Below, piece by piece: positions 53,565-62,741 of a stretch of DNA of 64,000 nucleotides (the first letter of the stretch is position 1; every line of letters starts with the position of its first letter). Source of the DNA: Serratia quinivorans (GTDB taxonomy: Bacteria; Pseudomonadota; Gammaproteobacteria; Enterobacterales; Enterobacteriaceae); the NCBI RefSeq assembly GCF_946227985.1, contig NZ_CAMKGL010000015.1, positions 57,192-121,191 of the forward strand. The letters run 5' to 3'. The notes beneath the pieces were generated by a model, which worked only from the letters and a program-made list of their open reading frames with translations, did not search any database and was not told the origin of the DNA. The position numbers and the translations under genes were made by a program.

Positions 53565-53675
53565 TATCTTTTAAACTGCAGGGGTGTTGGCTGCTTTCAC
53601 TCACCCCAGTCACTTGGTTTACCAAGCTCCAGGGGATTCGTTCTGTTGCCGCCTACCTGCAACTTAAAATCTGTC
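53565..53675. repeat. ERIC (intergenic repeat unit) element
   Basis: About 110 bases between hemN and the upstream small ORF match the enterobacterial repetitive intergenic consensus. Recognisable pieces on the plus strand are TTGGCTGC, CACTCACCCCAGTCACTT, AAGCTCCAGGGGATTC, TTGCCGCC and CCTGCAACTT. The element is an imperfect palindrome whose ends read TTTTAAACTGCAGG and CCTGCAACTTAAAA. ERIC units are non-coding and usually transcribed; this one would fold in the hemN leader. Confidence 0.9.
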
Positions 53676-53840
53676 GGGTTTCTTTTTCCTACCGGGCCGG
53701 GAAATGGGCAGTTGTCTACGCTGTCTGGCCGCGGAAGCGCTGCGAAAACGCGTTTTGCGTTTAGACAGCCGCCATAGTTTACCGAATAACCACAGCAGAT
53801 AACACATCAAGAGTAGGGCTATTGTCAGGATCAGCCACAT
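53664..53840 (-). CDS. Small single-span membrane protein between yihI and hemN
   Basis: A 58-codon frame starts six bases after the yihI stop on the same strand, so translation could be coupled to yihI. The product has a hydrophobic N-terminal segment (MWLILTIALLLMCYLLWLFG) and a very basic tail (KRKTRFRS, RQRRQL, GRKKKPDRF), suggesting an inner-membrane anchor with a cytoplasmic basic tail. Its stop codon lies within the edge of the ERIC repeat. I do not recognise a family. Continuous coding sense and the membrane-plus-basic pattern make it plausible, but no strong ribosome-binding site is visible. Confidence 0.55.
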   Translation of the reverse strand: MWLILTIALLLMCYLLWLFGKLWRLSKRKTRFRSASAARQRRQLPISRPGRKKKPDRF

Positions 53841-53846
53841 GACGCG

Positions 53847-54398
53847 TTAAATTACGTCTTTTGGGTTACCGCCTTTCAGCAGTTTCAGGATATCTTCCCG
53901 CTTCTCTTCTTCTTCTTCGTCGTCATCACCCAATTCAATGCCCAATTGCTCCATCAGGGCATCGATACGATCCAGCGTCTGATCAACATATGTCTGATCT
54001 TCGGCGCTCAGAGTCTCGCCGTCATCAATGCGATCCAGCAGTGCGTCAAGACGCTCATCATTTTCCAGCTTGGCCAGTTCTTCTTCCGGCGTCAAACGTG
54101 GCTTAGGCTTGGCTTCAGCTTTCGGCTTGGGTTGCGGTTTGGCTTTTGGTTTATCTTCAACCACCAGCGCTACCGGCACTTTGCTGCCAATACGTGGATC
54201 TTTGGCCTGAGCCGCCGCTTTATTTTTTTGATTAGCAGACTCAACCTGGGTGCGAGAACCGGAAGCGAGACCACGGCGTTTTTTCGCACGCTTGTGTTCA
54301 CGGGCTTCCTGATCGAGCTCCGCACGGCTTTTCTTTTTGTTTTTCGGCGTCGCCGCGCTGCTGCGTGGGGCGCGAGGTGCTTTTGATGGCTGGTTCAT
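53847..54398 (-). CDS. yihI: Der GTPase-activating protein YihI
   Basis: YihI stimulates the GTPase Der (EngA) and so affects 50S ribosome assembly. The 183-residue protein is strongly biphasic. The first 110 residues are basic, with Lys/Arg/Ala/Pro-rich low-complexity sequence ([38 protein letters not shown]). The C-terminal part is acidic and helical ([20 protein letters not shown]) and ends in a [12 protein letters not shown] run. It is longer than E. coli YihI because of the Lys-Pro repeat. csrC lies upstream on the same strand. Confidence 0.95.
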   Translation of the reverse strand: MNQPSKAPRAPRSSAATPKNKKKSRAELDQEAREHKRAKKRRGLASGSRTQVESANQKNKAAAQAKDPRIGSKVPVALVVEDKPKAKPQPKPKAEAKPKPRLTPEEELAKLENDERLDALLDRIDDGETLSAEDQTYVDQTLDRIDALMEQLGIELGDDDEEEEEKREDILKLLKGGNPKDVI

Positions 54399-54479
54399 AG
54401 CGTATGCTCTTAGGTATGTAGATTCAGTATAGAGATAGATGCTATACGATTGCGGCGGAATCTAGCAGAAAGCGGACAA

Positions 54480-54854
54480 AGAAAAAAGGCGGCAGGTTAA
54501 ACCCGCCGCCTATTTGCACCCTCTTTCGAAGGATATTCCTGCTACGCGCTCCGTGCGTACACTCAACATCCTGGTTTTTCCTTTTGCTATAAACGCATTC
54601 CCTGCCGCACTACGTCCTTCATCCTGAAAGAAAAATCGTCCATGGCACAATCCATGCGCATCCACTCTTCCTGAGCGCGCTTCCCGCGGGCATCCAAATT
54701 GCAGTGACTTCACCATCCTTGTGCTATTCGCATATTCAGATGCAAATAGGTCAATTCCTTCTGGGTTCATCCTGGTACTCCAGCACTTCCTGTGCACGCC
54801 ATGAGATTTATCACCCTTCCCGGATGTTCCTTAATCCTGCACAGCCCTGTGCTG
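54480..54854 (-). ncRNA. csrC: CsrC small RNA (CsrA-sequestering)
   Basis: Between yihI and engB, exactly where E. coli has csrC, the minus strand carries 21 GGA triplets in about 330 bases, several as AGGA or GGGA in loop-like contexts. It ends in a strong terminator: a stem based on GGCGGC and GCCGCC followed by TTTTTTC. Such RNAs bind CsrA dimers and relieve CsrA control of carbon storage, motility and biofilm. The 5' end is estimated from a promoter; the length of about 375 bases exceeds the roughly 245 of E. coli. Confidence 0.88.
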
Positions 54855-54860
54855 CAATCT

Positions 54861-54888
54861 ACTTTACGCTATCGGGAATTAGGCTCAA
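54861..54888 (-). promoter_or_regulatory. Promoter of csrC
   Basis: On the minus strand TTGAGC and TAAAGT are 16 bases apart, with the predicted start near 54854. I could not find a confident BarA/UvrY box upstream. Confidence 0.5.
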
Positions 54889-55102
54889 GGTAGCTATCGG
54901 GCAATTGGCATAACAAAAAATACAACGGAGAATTAACATTCTGTTTTTAAAGGTAAAGAATAAAAACAGCTTTCGAATAAAGCGACATTGCCCCCTATTC
55001 GAATGGCGAATGTCTCACAAGCTCACTTAGGCCTGACTGCCACGCCCTGCTGGCTCGATGCTTAAAAACAGAGAAACACACCATTTTTACCGCTGATGCA
55101 GT

Positions 55103-55108
55103 TATAAT
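55103..55108 (+). promoter_or_regulatory. -10 element of the engB promoter
   Basis: A consensus TATAAT stands 38 bases before the TTG start of engB. The -35 box is weak. Confidence 0.5.
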
Positions 55109-55146
55109 CGCCAACCAGTTAGCCATCCTTGCGGAGACGAAAAATT

Positions 55147-55797
55147 TTGACCAGCAAGAATTACAATTATCATGTGACCCATTTCGTCACCAGTGCGCCC
55201 GATATTCGCCATCTTCCGGGGGATGAAGGTATTGAAGTTGCGTTCGCCGGTCGCTCTAATGCCGGTAAGTCCAGCGCGTTAAATACCCTGACCAACCAGA
55301 AAGGCCTGGCGCGTACCAGTAAAACGCCGGGCCGTACCCAGCTGATTAACCTGTTTGAAGTGGAAGAAGGCATTCGCCTTGTCGACCTGCCGGGTTATGG
55401 CTACGCTGAAGTTCCTGAAGAGATGAAACGCAAATGGCAGCGTGCGCTGGGTGAATACCTGCAGATGCGTAACTGCCTGAAAGGCCTGGTGGTGCTGATG
55501 GATATCCGCCATCCGTTGAAAGATCTCGACCAACAGATGATTCAGTGGGCCGTCGATGTCGGTACGCCGGTCATGATCCTGCTGACCAAAGCGGACAAGC
55601 TGGCATCTGGCGCGCGCAAGGCGCAGCTCAATATGGTGCGTGAAGCGGTAGTGCCGTTTATGGGCGATATCCAGGTTGAAGCCTTCTCCTCCCCGAAAAA
55701 AATCGGCGTCGACAAGCTGAGCCAGAAACTGAACACCTGGTTTAACGAGATCCCACCGGAAGTGCTGCCGGAAGATGACGACACCGCCGGCGAATAA
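55147..55797 (+). CDS. engB: Ribosome biogenesis GTPase EngB (YsxC/YihA)
   Basis: EngB is an essential small GTPase for 50S subunit assembly; loss also affects division. No ATG fits the family start. TTG 55147, preceded by GGAG, gives a protein of 216 residues whose second to twelfth residues ([12 protein letters not shown]) align with the expected N-terminus; TTG 55129 would add six. GTPase motifs are [15 protein letters not shown] (G1), [12 protein letters not shown] (G2), [12 protein letters not shown] (G3) and LLTKADKL (G4). The acidic tail EDDDTAGE is typical. Confidence 0.95.
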   Translation: MTSKNYNYHVTHFVTSAPDIRHLPGDEGIEVAFAGRSNAGKSSALNTLTNQKGLARTSKTPGRTQLINLFEVEEGIRLVDLPGYGYAEVPEEMKRKWQRALGEYLQMRNCLKGLVVLMDIRHPLKDLDQQMIQWAVDVGTPVMILLTKADKLASGARKAQLNMVREAVVPFMGDIQVEAFSSPKKIGVDKLSQKLNTWFNEIPPEVLPEDDDTAGE

Positions 55798-55818
55798 CAA
55801 CGCCCCAGGTGCCGCAGT

Positions 55819-55848
55819 AGCCGATGTGGAAACGCATCGGCTTTTTTA
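55819..55848 (+). terminator. Terminator after engB
   Basis: AGCCGATG and CATCGGCT form an eight-base stem with an eight-base loop, followed by six T residues. From here to 56032 I see no gene or recognised site. Confidence 0.85.
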
Positions 55849-56032
55849 CGCCTGCGATCCGCAAAGTCAGCTTTTTTTCGTTATCTAATTACAGTTTTGA
55901 CTGAAATCCATCATAAATTCTTATGACCATTTAACGATGGGAACCCAGCGGATGAGCAAATTCAGGGGAGCGAACGGGGAAAAAGTGTTTCGGAGAGAAT
56001 AGGAAAAACTTATGGCGTGGCTTTGTTTTTAC

Positions 56033-56142
56033 AATAAAAAACGCCCCAGTCAATACTGACTGGGGCGGCTAAATATTCAGCCAAATCCGATTACGTGAAG
56101 TAAAAGGTCTGAAAGATAGAACATCTTACCTCTGTACCCTAC
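56033..56142 (-). ncRNA. spf: Spot 42 small RNA
   Basis: The minus strand reads GTAGGGTACAGAGGTAAGAT at the 5' end and closes with the terminator GCCCCAGTCAG...CTGGGGCGTTTTTTATT, almost identical to E. coli Spot 42 along about 110 bases. It lies between polA and engB, as in E. coli. Spot 42 pairs with mRNAs such as galK with the help of Hfq and is repressed by cAMP-CRP. A TAAAGT -10 element is placed seven bases before the start. Confidence 0.97.
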
Positions 56143-56149
56143 GCGAGTA

Positions 56150-56155
56150 ACTTTA
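56150..56155 (-). promoter_or_regulatory. -10 element of the spf promoter
   Basis: TAAAGT on the minus strand ends seven bases before the Spot 42 start G. A TTGCA-containing -35 is ambiguous, and a clear CRP site was not found. Confidence 0.6.
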
Positions 56156-56331
56156 CATGATTTTTTCGCAGTGCAAAAGAATTTTTTGTAGTTTACTTAC
56201 ACAGTTTAGTGCGTAATAACGGCGAGGTTGCGGAAACAATCGCCGTATCTTGTAGCTTAATTACAAAAACTGCTTAGGTTATCGCCAGTTAGCACAGCTA
56301 TTGAAGGGCTAGCTGACGAATCACCGCATTA

Positions 56332-59136
56332 TCAGTGAGCTTCATCCCAATTGGCACCCACGCCAACGTCGACTTTCAGCGGTACGGCCAACGTCATGCT
56401 GTTTTCCATCAGCTCACGAATACGCTGGTTGGACTCCTCAATCACCGACTCATGAACCTCGAATACCAATTCATCGTGTACCTGCATAATCATACGCACC
56501 AGTGGCTTCTCCTGAGCTTGCAGCCAGGCGTCCACTTCGATCATCGCACGTTTGATTATATCGGCTGCCGTCCCTTGCATTGGGGCGTTAATCGCCGCTC
56601 GCTCAGCCGCCTTACGACGCATGCCGTTACTGGAACTGACATCCGGCAGATACAGACGGCGGCCATCCAGCGTGCTGACGTAGCCCTGACTGGCGGCCTG
56701 CTGGCGGGTGCGTTCCATATACTCGAGTACGCCCGGATAACGTTCGAAGTAAAGATCCATATAGCGCTGCGCTTCACCTCGAGGGATCCCTAACTGACGC
56801 GCCAGACCAAATGCGCTCATGCCATAAATCAGACCGAAGTTAATCGCCTTGGCACTGCGGCGCTGTTCGTTGGTCACTTTATCGAGCGGCAGGCCAAACA
56901 CCTCAGCCGCCGTGGCGCGGTGGATATCCTCACCAGCCGCAAAGGCTTTCAGCAACCCCTCATCCTGTGACAAGTGAGCCATAATACGCAGTTCAATTTG
57001 CGAATAGTCGGCAGCAACAATGCGGTAGCCTTCAGGGGCAATAAATGCCTGACGGATACGCCGCCCTTCGTCGTTACGCACCGGAATATTCTGCAGGTTG
57101 GGATCGCTGGAAGAGAGACGCCCGGTAGCCGTCACTGCCTGATGATAAGAGGTATGTACCCGACCACTCACCGGGTTAATCATCAGCGGCAGCTTGTCGG
57201 TATAGGTGGTTTTCAACTTCGCCAAGCCGCGGTATTCCAGGATCACCTTCGGTAAAGGATAATCCAGCGCCAACTCAGCCAGTACTTCTTCGTTGGTCGA
57301 AGGCGCACCACCCGGAGTTTTCTTCAGTATTGGCAGCTTTTGTTTTTCGTACAGGATCGCCTGCAACTGTTTGGTCGACGCCAGGTTGAAAGGCTCTTCC
57401 GCCAGTTCATGGGCCTGAATTTCCAACTCAGCCAGACGCTTGGTCAATTCAATGGAATGGGTGGCCAAAATGCTTTGATCAATCAGCACCCCGGTTCGCT
57501 CGATATGCGACAACACCGGCAACAGCGGCATTTCAATCTGATTGAAAACCGTCAACAGCTCAGCGCTTTCCTTCAATTGCGGCCACATCGCCAAATGTAA
57601 TTGCAGCGTCACGTCGGCATCTTCAGCCGCGTAAGGTGCTGCCTGCTCCAGTGCAATCTGGTTGAAGGTGAGCTGCTTTTTACCCTTACCGGCAATCTCT
57701 TCGAAGGTCACGGTTTTATGACCAAGGTAACGATCGGACAAGCTGTCCATATCGTGACGGCCGCCCACGCTGTCCAGCACATAGGACTCCAGCATGGTAT
57801 CAAAGGCAATACCGCGCAGCGTAATGTCATAACGCGCCAGCAGGCTCATATCAAACTTCAGGTTTTGCCCGACCTTCAGCGCTTTCTCGTCTTCCAGCAG
57901 CGGCTTCAGCGTGGCCAACACATGAGCGCGATCCAACTGCGTCGGCGCATCAAGATAGTCATGAGCCACCGGCAGATAAGCGGCTTCACCCGGAGCAATG
58001 GCAAATGACAGACCGATAAGGTTAGCGGTCAGGGTATCCAGGCCGTCAGTTTCGGTATCAAACGCGAACACTTCGGCTTTTTTCAGTTTTTCCAGCCACT
58101 CAGCGAAAGTGTCTTCATCCAGAATGGTGACGTAACCCTCTTGCGACAGCGTCGCTTCTGCCGGGGCTTTTCCGGTTTCAGCCACTGCACTGGCAGAAGA
58201 TTTCGCCGCGCTGGTAGCTTTCACACCGGTACCTTTCTTGCCCTCCAGCCAAACGCCGGCTTCGACATCTGCCAGCCAGCGCTTAAATTCATACTGTTTG
58301 AACAACTGCTGCAACGTATCGACGTCCAGCGGAGACACCTGGAGATCGGCGCAGGTAATATCCAGCTCGACGTCAGTTTTGATAGTGGCCAGCTTGTAAG
58401 AGAGGTATGCCATCTCTTTGTTCTGTTCCAGTTTGGCCGCCATGGTCTTAGCTCCACGGAAGCTGAGTGTGGCGATACTGTCCAGATTCGCGTAGAGCAC
58501 ATCCAGCCCACCCAGGCCCTGTAACAGCCCCTGCGCGGTCTTCTCACCCACGCCCGGTACGCCTGGGATGTTATCCGAGGCATCCCCCATCAGCGCCAGG
58601 AAGTCGATAATCAGCTCCGGTGGAATACCGTATTTGTCACACACTTCCTGCGGGCCGAGAATGGTGTTGTTCATGGTATTGATCAAGGTGACGTTCGGCG
58701 TAACCAGCTGCGCCATGTCTTTATCGCCGGTGCTGATCAATACCGCATGGCCGGCCTTTTCAGCTTCCAGCGCCAGCGTGCCTATGACATCGTCGGCTTC
58801 GACGCCGGGCGTGACCAACAGCGGCAGCCCCATGGCCTTGACCATTTTGTGCAACGGCTCGATTTGCGCGCGCAGATCGTCCGGCATCGGCGGCCGGTGT
58901 GATTTGTATTCTGCAAACAGCTCATCACGGAAGGTTTTTCCTTTGGCATCAAACACCACCGCAACATGGCTTGGCTGGTACTGCAGCAATAAGCTGCGCA
59001 GCATATTCAGCACGCCGTACATTGCCCCGGTCGGTTCACCCGCGGAGTTGGTCAGCGGAGGGAAGGCGTGGTAAGCGCGGTAGAGGTAAGAGGAACCGTC
59101 AACCAGGATTAATGGGTTTTCTGCAATTTGAGCCAT
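56332..59136 (-). CDS. polA: DNA polymerase I
   Basis: Pol I removes RNA primers and fills gaps in DNA replication and repair. The 934-residue protein has three domains. The 5'-3' exonuclease (about 1-320) has [17 protein letters not shown] and [19 protein letters not shown]. The 3'-5' exonuclease (about 330-520) has the intact Exo I motif [11 protein letters not shown], so proofreading is expected. The polymerase carries [20 protein letters not shown] and [10 protein letters not shown] 40-residue Ala/Lys linker near 305-330 is less conserved. Spot 42 follows downstream on the same strand. Confidence 0.98.
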   Translation of the reverse strand: MAQIAENPLILVDGSSYLYRAYHAFPPLTNSAGEPTGAMYGVLNMLRSLLLQYQPSHVAVVFDAKGKTFRDELFAEYKSHRPPMPDDLRAQIEPLHKMVKAMGLPLLVTPGVEADDVIGTLALEAEKAGHAVLISTGDKDMAQLVTPNVTLINTMNNTILGPQEVCDKYGIPPELIIDFLALMGDASDNIPGVPGVGEKTAQGLLQGLGGLDVLYANLDSIATLSFRGAKTMAAKLEQNKEMAYLSYKLATIKTDVELDITCADLQVSPLDVDTLQQLFKQYEFKRWLADVEAGVWLEGKKGTGVKATSAAKSSASAVAETGKAPAEATLSQEGYVTILDEDTFAEWLEKLKKAEVFAFDTETDGLDTLTANLIGLSFAIAPGEAAYLPVAHDYLDAPTQLDRAHVLATLKPLLEDEKALKVGQNLKFDMSLLARYDITLRGIAFDTMLESYVLDSVGGRHDMDSLSDRYLGHKTVTFEEIAGKGKKQLTFNQIALEQAAPYAAEDADVTLQLHLAMWPQLKESAELLTVFNQIEMPLLPVLSHIERTGVLIDQSILATHSIELTKRLAELEIQAHELAEEPFNLASTKQLQAILYEKQKLPILKKTPGGAPSTNEEVLAELALDYPLPKVILEYRGLAKLKTTYTDKLPLMINPVSGRVHTSYHQAVTATGRLSSSDPNLQNIPVRNDEGRRIRQAFIAPEGYRIVAADYSQIELRIMAHLSQDEGLLKAFAAGEDIHRATAAEVFGLPLDKVTNEQRRSAKAINFGLIYGMSAFGLARQLGIPRGEAQRYMDLYFERYPGVLEYMERTRQQAASQGYVSTLDGRRLYLPDVSSSNGMRRKAAERAAINAPMQGTAADIIKRAMIEVDAWLQAQEKPLVRMIMQVHDELVFEVHESVIEESNQRIRELMENSMTLAVPLKVDVGVGANWDEAH

Positions 59137-59267
59137 AGCGTTACTTTATCTTTATCGTGATCGGACATGGCGGTAAGCATGCCATAGCTGGCCGCTGGAG
59201 ACGAACCTTAGCGTGCACTGAAGATGAAAATCATGTGATCTTGCGAAGCGATCCGCAAGATCCTGCC

Positions 59268-59276
59268 TGTGGATAA
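59268..59276. promoter_or_regulatory. DnaA box upstream of polA
   Basis: TGTGGATAA is the exact complement of the DnaA box TTATCCACA. It lies 130 bases before polA, just downstream of a consensus -10 element. A second, one-mismatch box (TGTGGATAT) is at 59409-59417. Confidence 0.7.
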
Positions 59277-59300
59277 CTTTGTGCATAGAAAAGACAGCAA

Positions 59301-59306
59301 ATTATA
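59301..59306 (-). promoter_or_regulatory. -10 element of the polA promoter
   Basis: A consensus TATAAT on the minus strand would start polA transcription near 59294. The -35 region is weak, consistent with help from an activator. Confidence 0.5.
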
Positions 59307-59640
59307 ACGATGCGTTTATCGTTATAAGTGGAAATAAAATTCTTATTAAAATCACTGCGTTAAATTGCGTTATTTTAACTGAGGGTAATTATCGACTTTT
59401 ACACAATTTGTGGATATATCTTGCACCCAATTTTAATGGCACTATTTATCAAGTTTGGCGCCTCAATTACCATAGCACAAGATGAGCAAGTTGCACGAAA
59501 ACGCAGCAAATGCCTATTTCCTCCTCCTTAAAACAGTTACTGTTAACGAGCGCTTTCCCTCTATGGTTTCTGTTAAAATATTTTTTTGTTCATGCATACC
59601 GGCATGTAACGCTGTTGCCATCAACCGTCAGCCCATAACC

Positions 59641-60531
59641 ATGCCAAGATTGTTATCCCCTGTTATTTTTATACTTTCTGCCCTGCTCGCCATTTTGGTG
59701 ACCGTACTCTGTTCAGTCCCCATCACGCTGGCTGGCATCATTAAGCTACTGGTGCCCTTTCCTGCCGTCTGGCGACGAATCTCAGCCTTTGCCGATTTTA
59801 TGATGTGGTGTTGGTGCGTAGGGTTGGCACTGCTATTACGTATTAACTGGCAATTGCGTTGGGATATTGAAGGGCTGGAAGGACTGGAACGGAAAAACTG
59901 GTATCTGCTGATCAGCAATCACGAAAGCTGGTCAGATATTGTGGTGCTGTGCGTGTTGTTCCGTAACCATATTCCAATGAATAAATACTTTCTTAAGCAA
60001 CAGCTAGCCTGGGTGCCCTTTGTCGGCCTGGCCTGCTGGGCGCTGGATATGCCATTCATGAAACGTTATTCACGTGCCTATTTGCTTAAACACCCAGAAA
60101 AACGCGGTAATGACATCGAAACCACACGACGTTCCTGCGAAAAATTCCGTAAGCGTCCCACCACCATCGTCAATTTTGTGGAAGGATCGCGCTTTACTGA
60201 AGCTAAGAAAATTAAAACCAACTCACCCTACCGCAATTTACTGGCCCCAAAAGCCGCTGGCATAGCTTTTACACTCAGTGCATTAGGCAAGCAGTTCGAT
60301 AAAGTGTTAAATGTCACCCTGCTTTATCCTGAAAATACTGAGCGGCCTTTTCTGGATATGCTGTGCGGGCGATTGAAACGCGTGGTGGTAAGAATTGAAC
60401 TGCTGCCAGTCGATGAAACCATGCATGGCGATTACTTTAACGATAAGCAGTTTAAGCGTCGTTTCCAGCTTTGGTTGAATACACTCTGGCAGGATAAAGA
60501 CCGATTGCTGGATAAGTTAAAACAACCGTAA
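59641..60531 (+). CDS. yihG: Acyltransferase YihG (PlsC-like)
   Basis: YihG is an inner-membrane acyltransferase of the lysophosphatidic-acid acyltransferase family, reported in E. coli to influence phospholipid acyl composition. ATG 59641 gives 296 residues starting [20 protein letters not shown], a membrane segment. The catalytic block is [12 protein letters not shown] (NHxxxxD), and the second block is [12 protein letters not shown], where the usual EGTR reads EGSR. It converges with dsbA on a shared palindromic terminator. Confidence 0.94.
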   Translation: MPRLLSPVIFILSALLAILVTVLCSVPITLAGIIKLLVPFPAVWRRISAFADFMMWCWCVGLALLLRINWQLRWDIEGLEGLERKNWYLLISNHESWSDIVVLCVLFRNHIPMNKYFLKQQLAWVPFVGLACWALDMPFMKRYSRAYLLKHPEKRGNDIETTRRSCEKFRKRPTTIVNFVEGSRFTEAKKIKTNSPYRNLLAPKAAGIAFTLSALGKQFDKVLNVTLLYPENTERPFLDMLCGRLKRVVVRIELLPVDETMHGDYFNDKQFKRRFQLWLNTLWQDKDRLLDKLKQP

Positions 60532-60566
60532 AGTAAAAAAGCCGGCTTAGCCGGCTTTTTTACTTT
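60530..60566. terminator. Perfect palindromic terminator between yihG and dsbA
   Basis: A 17-base perfect inverted repeat (AAAGTAAAAAAGCCGGC and its complement) encloses only TTA. The GC core with A- and T-runs serves both directions. The left arm starts inside the yihG stop codon. Confidence 0.92.
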
Positions 60567-60575
60567 AAATCTCGG

Positions 60576-61199
60576 TTACTTCTGCTGGCTGAGGAATTTA
60601 ACCACTTCGGCGAATTGCTTCACGTAAGCATCCATCGAGCTGGTATCCAGTCCGTCATTTTTAACCATGTATTTGCCGTTAACAAATACCGCTGGCACGC
60701 CACGCAGTTGCAGATCTTCTGCAGCTTTCTCCTGTTGAACCACCAGGGATTTAACCACGAAGCTGTTCAAGGCCCCATCATAATCAGCCGCACTCACGCC
60801 AGCCTTCACAAACACATTGCGGATATCATCCGGAGTTTGCACGGTCTGGGTTTTCTGCACCGCTTCAAACATCAGCGGGCTAACTTTATCTTCCACACCC
60901 AGCGCCATTGCCACAGCCCATGCCTGAGTCAGTTGTTTACCCAACGGCCCCAGGAATTCAACGTGGTACTTGGTCATTTTAGTGCCCGCAGGCAGCGCTT
61001 TTTTCACATTTTCGGAAACGTGATATACCTGCTCAAACTGATAGCAGTGTGGGCAATAGAAGGAAAAGAACTCCAGTACCTGAGGTTCACCGGTCACCGG
61101 CTTATCCAGGGTTACGTACTGAGCACCATCGCTAAATTGCGCAGCTGAGGCACTGAATGCCATTACCATGCCAACGAGTGCCAACCATATTTTCTTCAT
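60576..61199 (-). CDS. dsbA: Periplasmic thiol:disulfide oxidoreductase DsbA
   Basis: DsbA introduces disulfide bonds into proteins entering the periplasm and is re-oxidised by DsbB. The 207-residue precursor has a signal peptide ([19 protein letters not shown]). The active site is FYCPHCYQF with Cys49 and Cys52 in precursor numbering. The cis-proline loop is [12 protein letters not shown]. It is 29 bases downstream of srkA on the same strand, the conserved srkA-dsbA pair. Confidence 0.98.
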   Translation of the reverse strand: MKKIWLALVGMVMAFSASAAQFSDGAQYVTLDKPVTGEPQVLEFFSFYCPHCYQFEQVYHVSENVKKALPAGTKMTKYHVEFLGPLGKQLTQAWAVAMALGVEDKVSPLMFEAVQKTQTVQTPDDIRNVFVKAGVSAADYDGALNSFVVKSLVVQQEKAAEDLQLRGVPAVFVNGKYMVKNDGLDTSSMDAYVKQFAEVVKFLSQQK

Positions 61200-61228
61200 A
61201 AGACTAAACTCTCCATTGTGTTAAAGCT

Positions 61229-62215
61229 TCAATACATTGGCATCAGCTGCAGAGGGGGTTCCTGCAACAGCTTAACCTGCTCGGTGAATGCCGCCGTCTG
61301 AGATAACCAAAAATCAGACTCCGCCATCCACGGAAAACTTTTAGGAAACGCGGGATCTTGCCAACGCCGAGCAACCCATGCCAGGTAGTACACCATACGC
61401 ATGGCCCGCAACGGCTCGATCAACGCTAATTCACTTTGATCAAACTCGGCAAACTCGGAGTAAGCTTCCAGCAAAATATCTAACTGCATCAGGCGATCGC
61501 GACGTTCACCATGCAACAGCATCCACAGATCCTGTATTGCCGGCCCATTTCGTGCGTCATCCAGATCAACAAACAACGGGCCATCACGCCACAGGATATT
61601 GCCCGGGTGGCAATCACCGTGCAAACGTCGTGGTTGCCAGTCCAAATGCCAATGTTGTTTAATTGCCTCGATCAACCTGTCGGTCGCATTCAGGAAATTG
61701 TCGCGCTGGGCCTTAGGCAACAGTTCACAACTAGCCAACACCTTACGGGGCGCAGTGAGATATTCCTCAATGCCGATTGTCGGACGTTCTACAAACAGGC
61801 TTTCACTACCTACCTGATGAATACGTCCCAGGAAACGCCCCACCCACTCCAGTTGATCGAGATTATCGATTTCATACTGCCGCCCGCCAACGCTGGGAAA
61901 TACAGTAAACAAAAAACCGCTGTGCGTATGCAGCGTTTTCCCTTGCAGGACCAGTGGTGCAACCGCCGGGATCTCCGCCATGGCAAGATCATGAGAGAAC
62001 TGGTGTTCTTCACCAATTTGCTCTGCGCTCCAGCGTTCGGGCCGATAAAACTTCACCACGTAACGCTTACGATCTTCGTCCATAAACTGGTAGACGCGGT
62101 TTTCATAGCTGTTAAGCGCTGTCAGCCCGGAATCTACACGCAGACCAATGCCCTCCAACGCGTCCATAATCAGGTCGGGCGACAGGGTCTGAAAATTAAA
62201 AGCTGAGTTGTTCAT
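61229..62215 (-). CDS. srkA: Stress response kinase A
   Basis: SrkA (YihE/RdoA) is a eukaryotic-like Ser/Thr kinase reported to counter programmed death pathways and to be induced by the Cpx envelope-stress response. The 328-residue protein has the choline-kinase/APH fold. YVVKFYRPERWSAEQIGEEH carries the ATP-site lysine, RRLHGDCHPGNILWRDG the catalytic loop, and FVDLDDARNGPAIQDLW the metal-binding aspartate. It starts the srkA-dsbA unit. Confidence 0.96.
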   Translation of the reverse strand: MNNSAFNFQTLSPDLIMDALEGIGLRVDSGLTALNSYENRVYQFMDEDRKRYVVKFYRPERWSAEQIGEEHQFSHDLAMAEIPAVAPLVLQGKTLHTHSGFLFTVFPSVGGRQYEIDNLDQLEWVGRFLGRIHQVGSESLFVERPTIGIEEYLTAPRKVLASCELLPKAQRDNFLNATDRLIEAIKQHWHLDWQPRRLHGDCHPGNILWRDGPLFVDLDDARNGPAIQDLWMLLHGERRDRLMQLDILLEAYSEFAEFDQSELALIEPLRAMRMVYYLAWVARRWQDPAFPKSFPWMAESDFWLSQTAAFTEQVKLLQEPPLQLMPMY

Positions 62216-62319
62216 AACAACATTCGGTTTCTTTTGGTGACACCACTGTGCCGGGAATGAGAAATAGTAGCATTAATGGCAGGTTTCACGAGTAACTGGT
62301 TCACCTTACCGCACGAATG

Positions 62320-62589
62320 CTAATCCTTTATCACCCCACGGGCGCGAAGCAATGCCGTTTTGAAGTCTTCTTCGTAATCCTTTTTCAAACCGGGGATCTG
62401 TTCGGTGCCGGCGCTACCGCGCATTTTCAGGTGATAGATCAGGATATCATCGCTCAGGTCGGCCAGATTGCCCTGGAAACCGGCTTCCTGTGCCAGTTTT
62501 TGCAAAAACGGGATAAGGTTGAGATCCGGATCTTCCTGCCAGGCTGGCTGTAGCAGCTCAATCAGCTCATTTACGCGGTGCGTTTTCAT
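62320..62589 (-). CDS. yihD: Conserved small protein YihD
   Basis: The 89-residue protein starts [20 protein letters not shown] and continues with [15 protein letters not shown], closely matching the YihD family (DUF1040) in sequence and length. It is soluble and mainly helical. Its function is not known. An upstream in-frame start adds a hydrophobic stretch unlike the family and was not used. It is divergent from mobA and about 100 bases upstream of srkA. Confidence 0.95.
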   Translation of the reverse strand: MKTHRVNELIELLQPAWQEDPDLNLIPFLQKLAQEAGFQGNLADLSDDILIYHLKMRGSAGTEQIPGLKKDYEEDFKTALLRARGVIKD

Positions 62590-62741
62590 CGCAATATCAT
62601 CCAATAGAATCAATAAACACACAAAGTAACAGGCTTAACAACGCAGTGAAAGAAGCAGCTTGTCAATAAAGGTAAATCCTGATGTCGCACCGTCTTTAGC
62701 GCTACAATCAGGGCGTTAGCCATAAATTCAGGATGATAGAT

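Larger units (their letters stand above)
59137..59640. other. AT-rich 500-base region between polA and yihG
   Basis: The right two-thirds of this divergent region is markedly AT-rich. It contains the polA -10 element and two DnaA boxes. The yihG frame stays open upstream to 59482, but the extra codons do not resemble the family, so I treat them as non-coding. I see no RNA gene or repeat. Confidence 0.5.

Noticed and set aside
54510..54797. A 95-codon open frame on the minus strand between yihI and engB
   Set aside because: It lies wholly within the CsrC RNA, whose GGA pattern, terminator and locus are convincing; the protein resembles nothing.
55005..55040. Possible BarA/UvrY box upstream of csrC
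   Set aside because: GTGAG-type half-sites are present but their orientation and spacing do not fit the 18-base consensus.
56185..56210. Possible CRP site at the Spot 42 promoter
   Set aside because: TGTAG...TACACA departs from the consensus in key positions and spacing.
59482..59640. 53-codon N-terminal extension of yihG
   Set aside because: The extra sequence is AT-rich, unlike the acyltransferase family, and the membrane anchor begins at ATG 59641.
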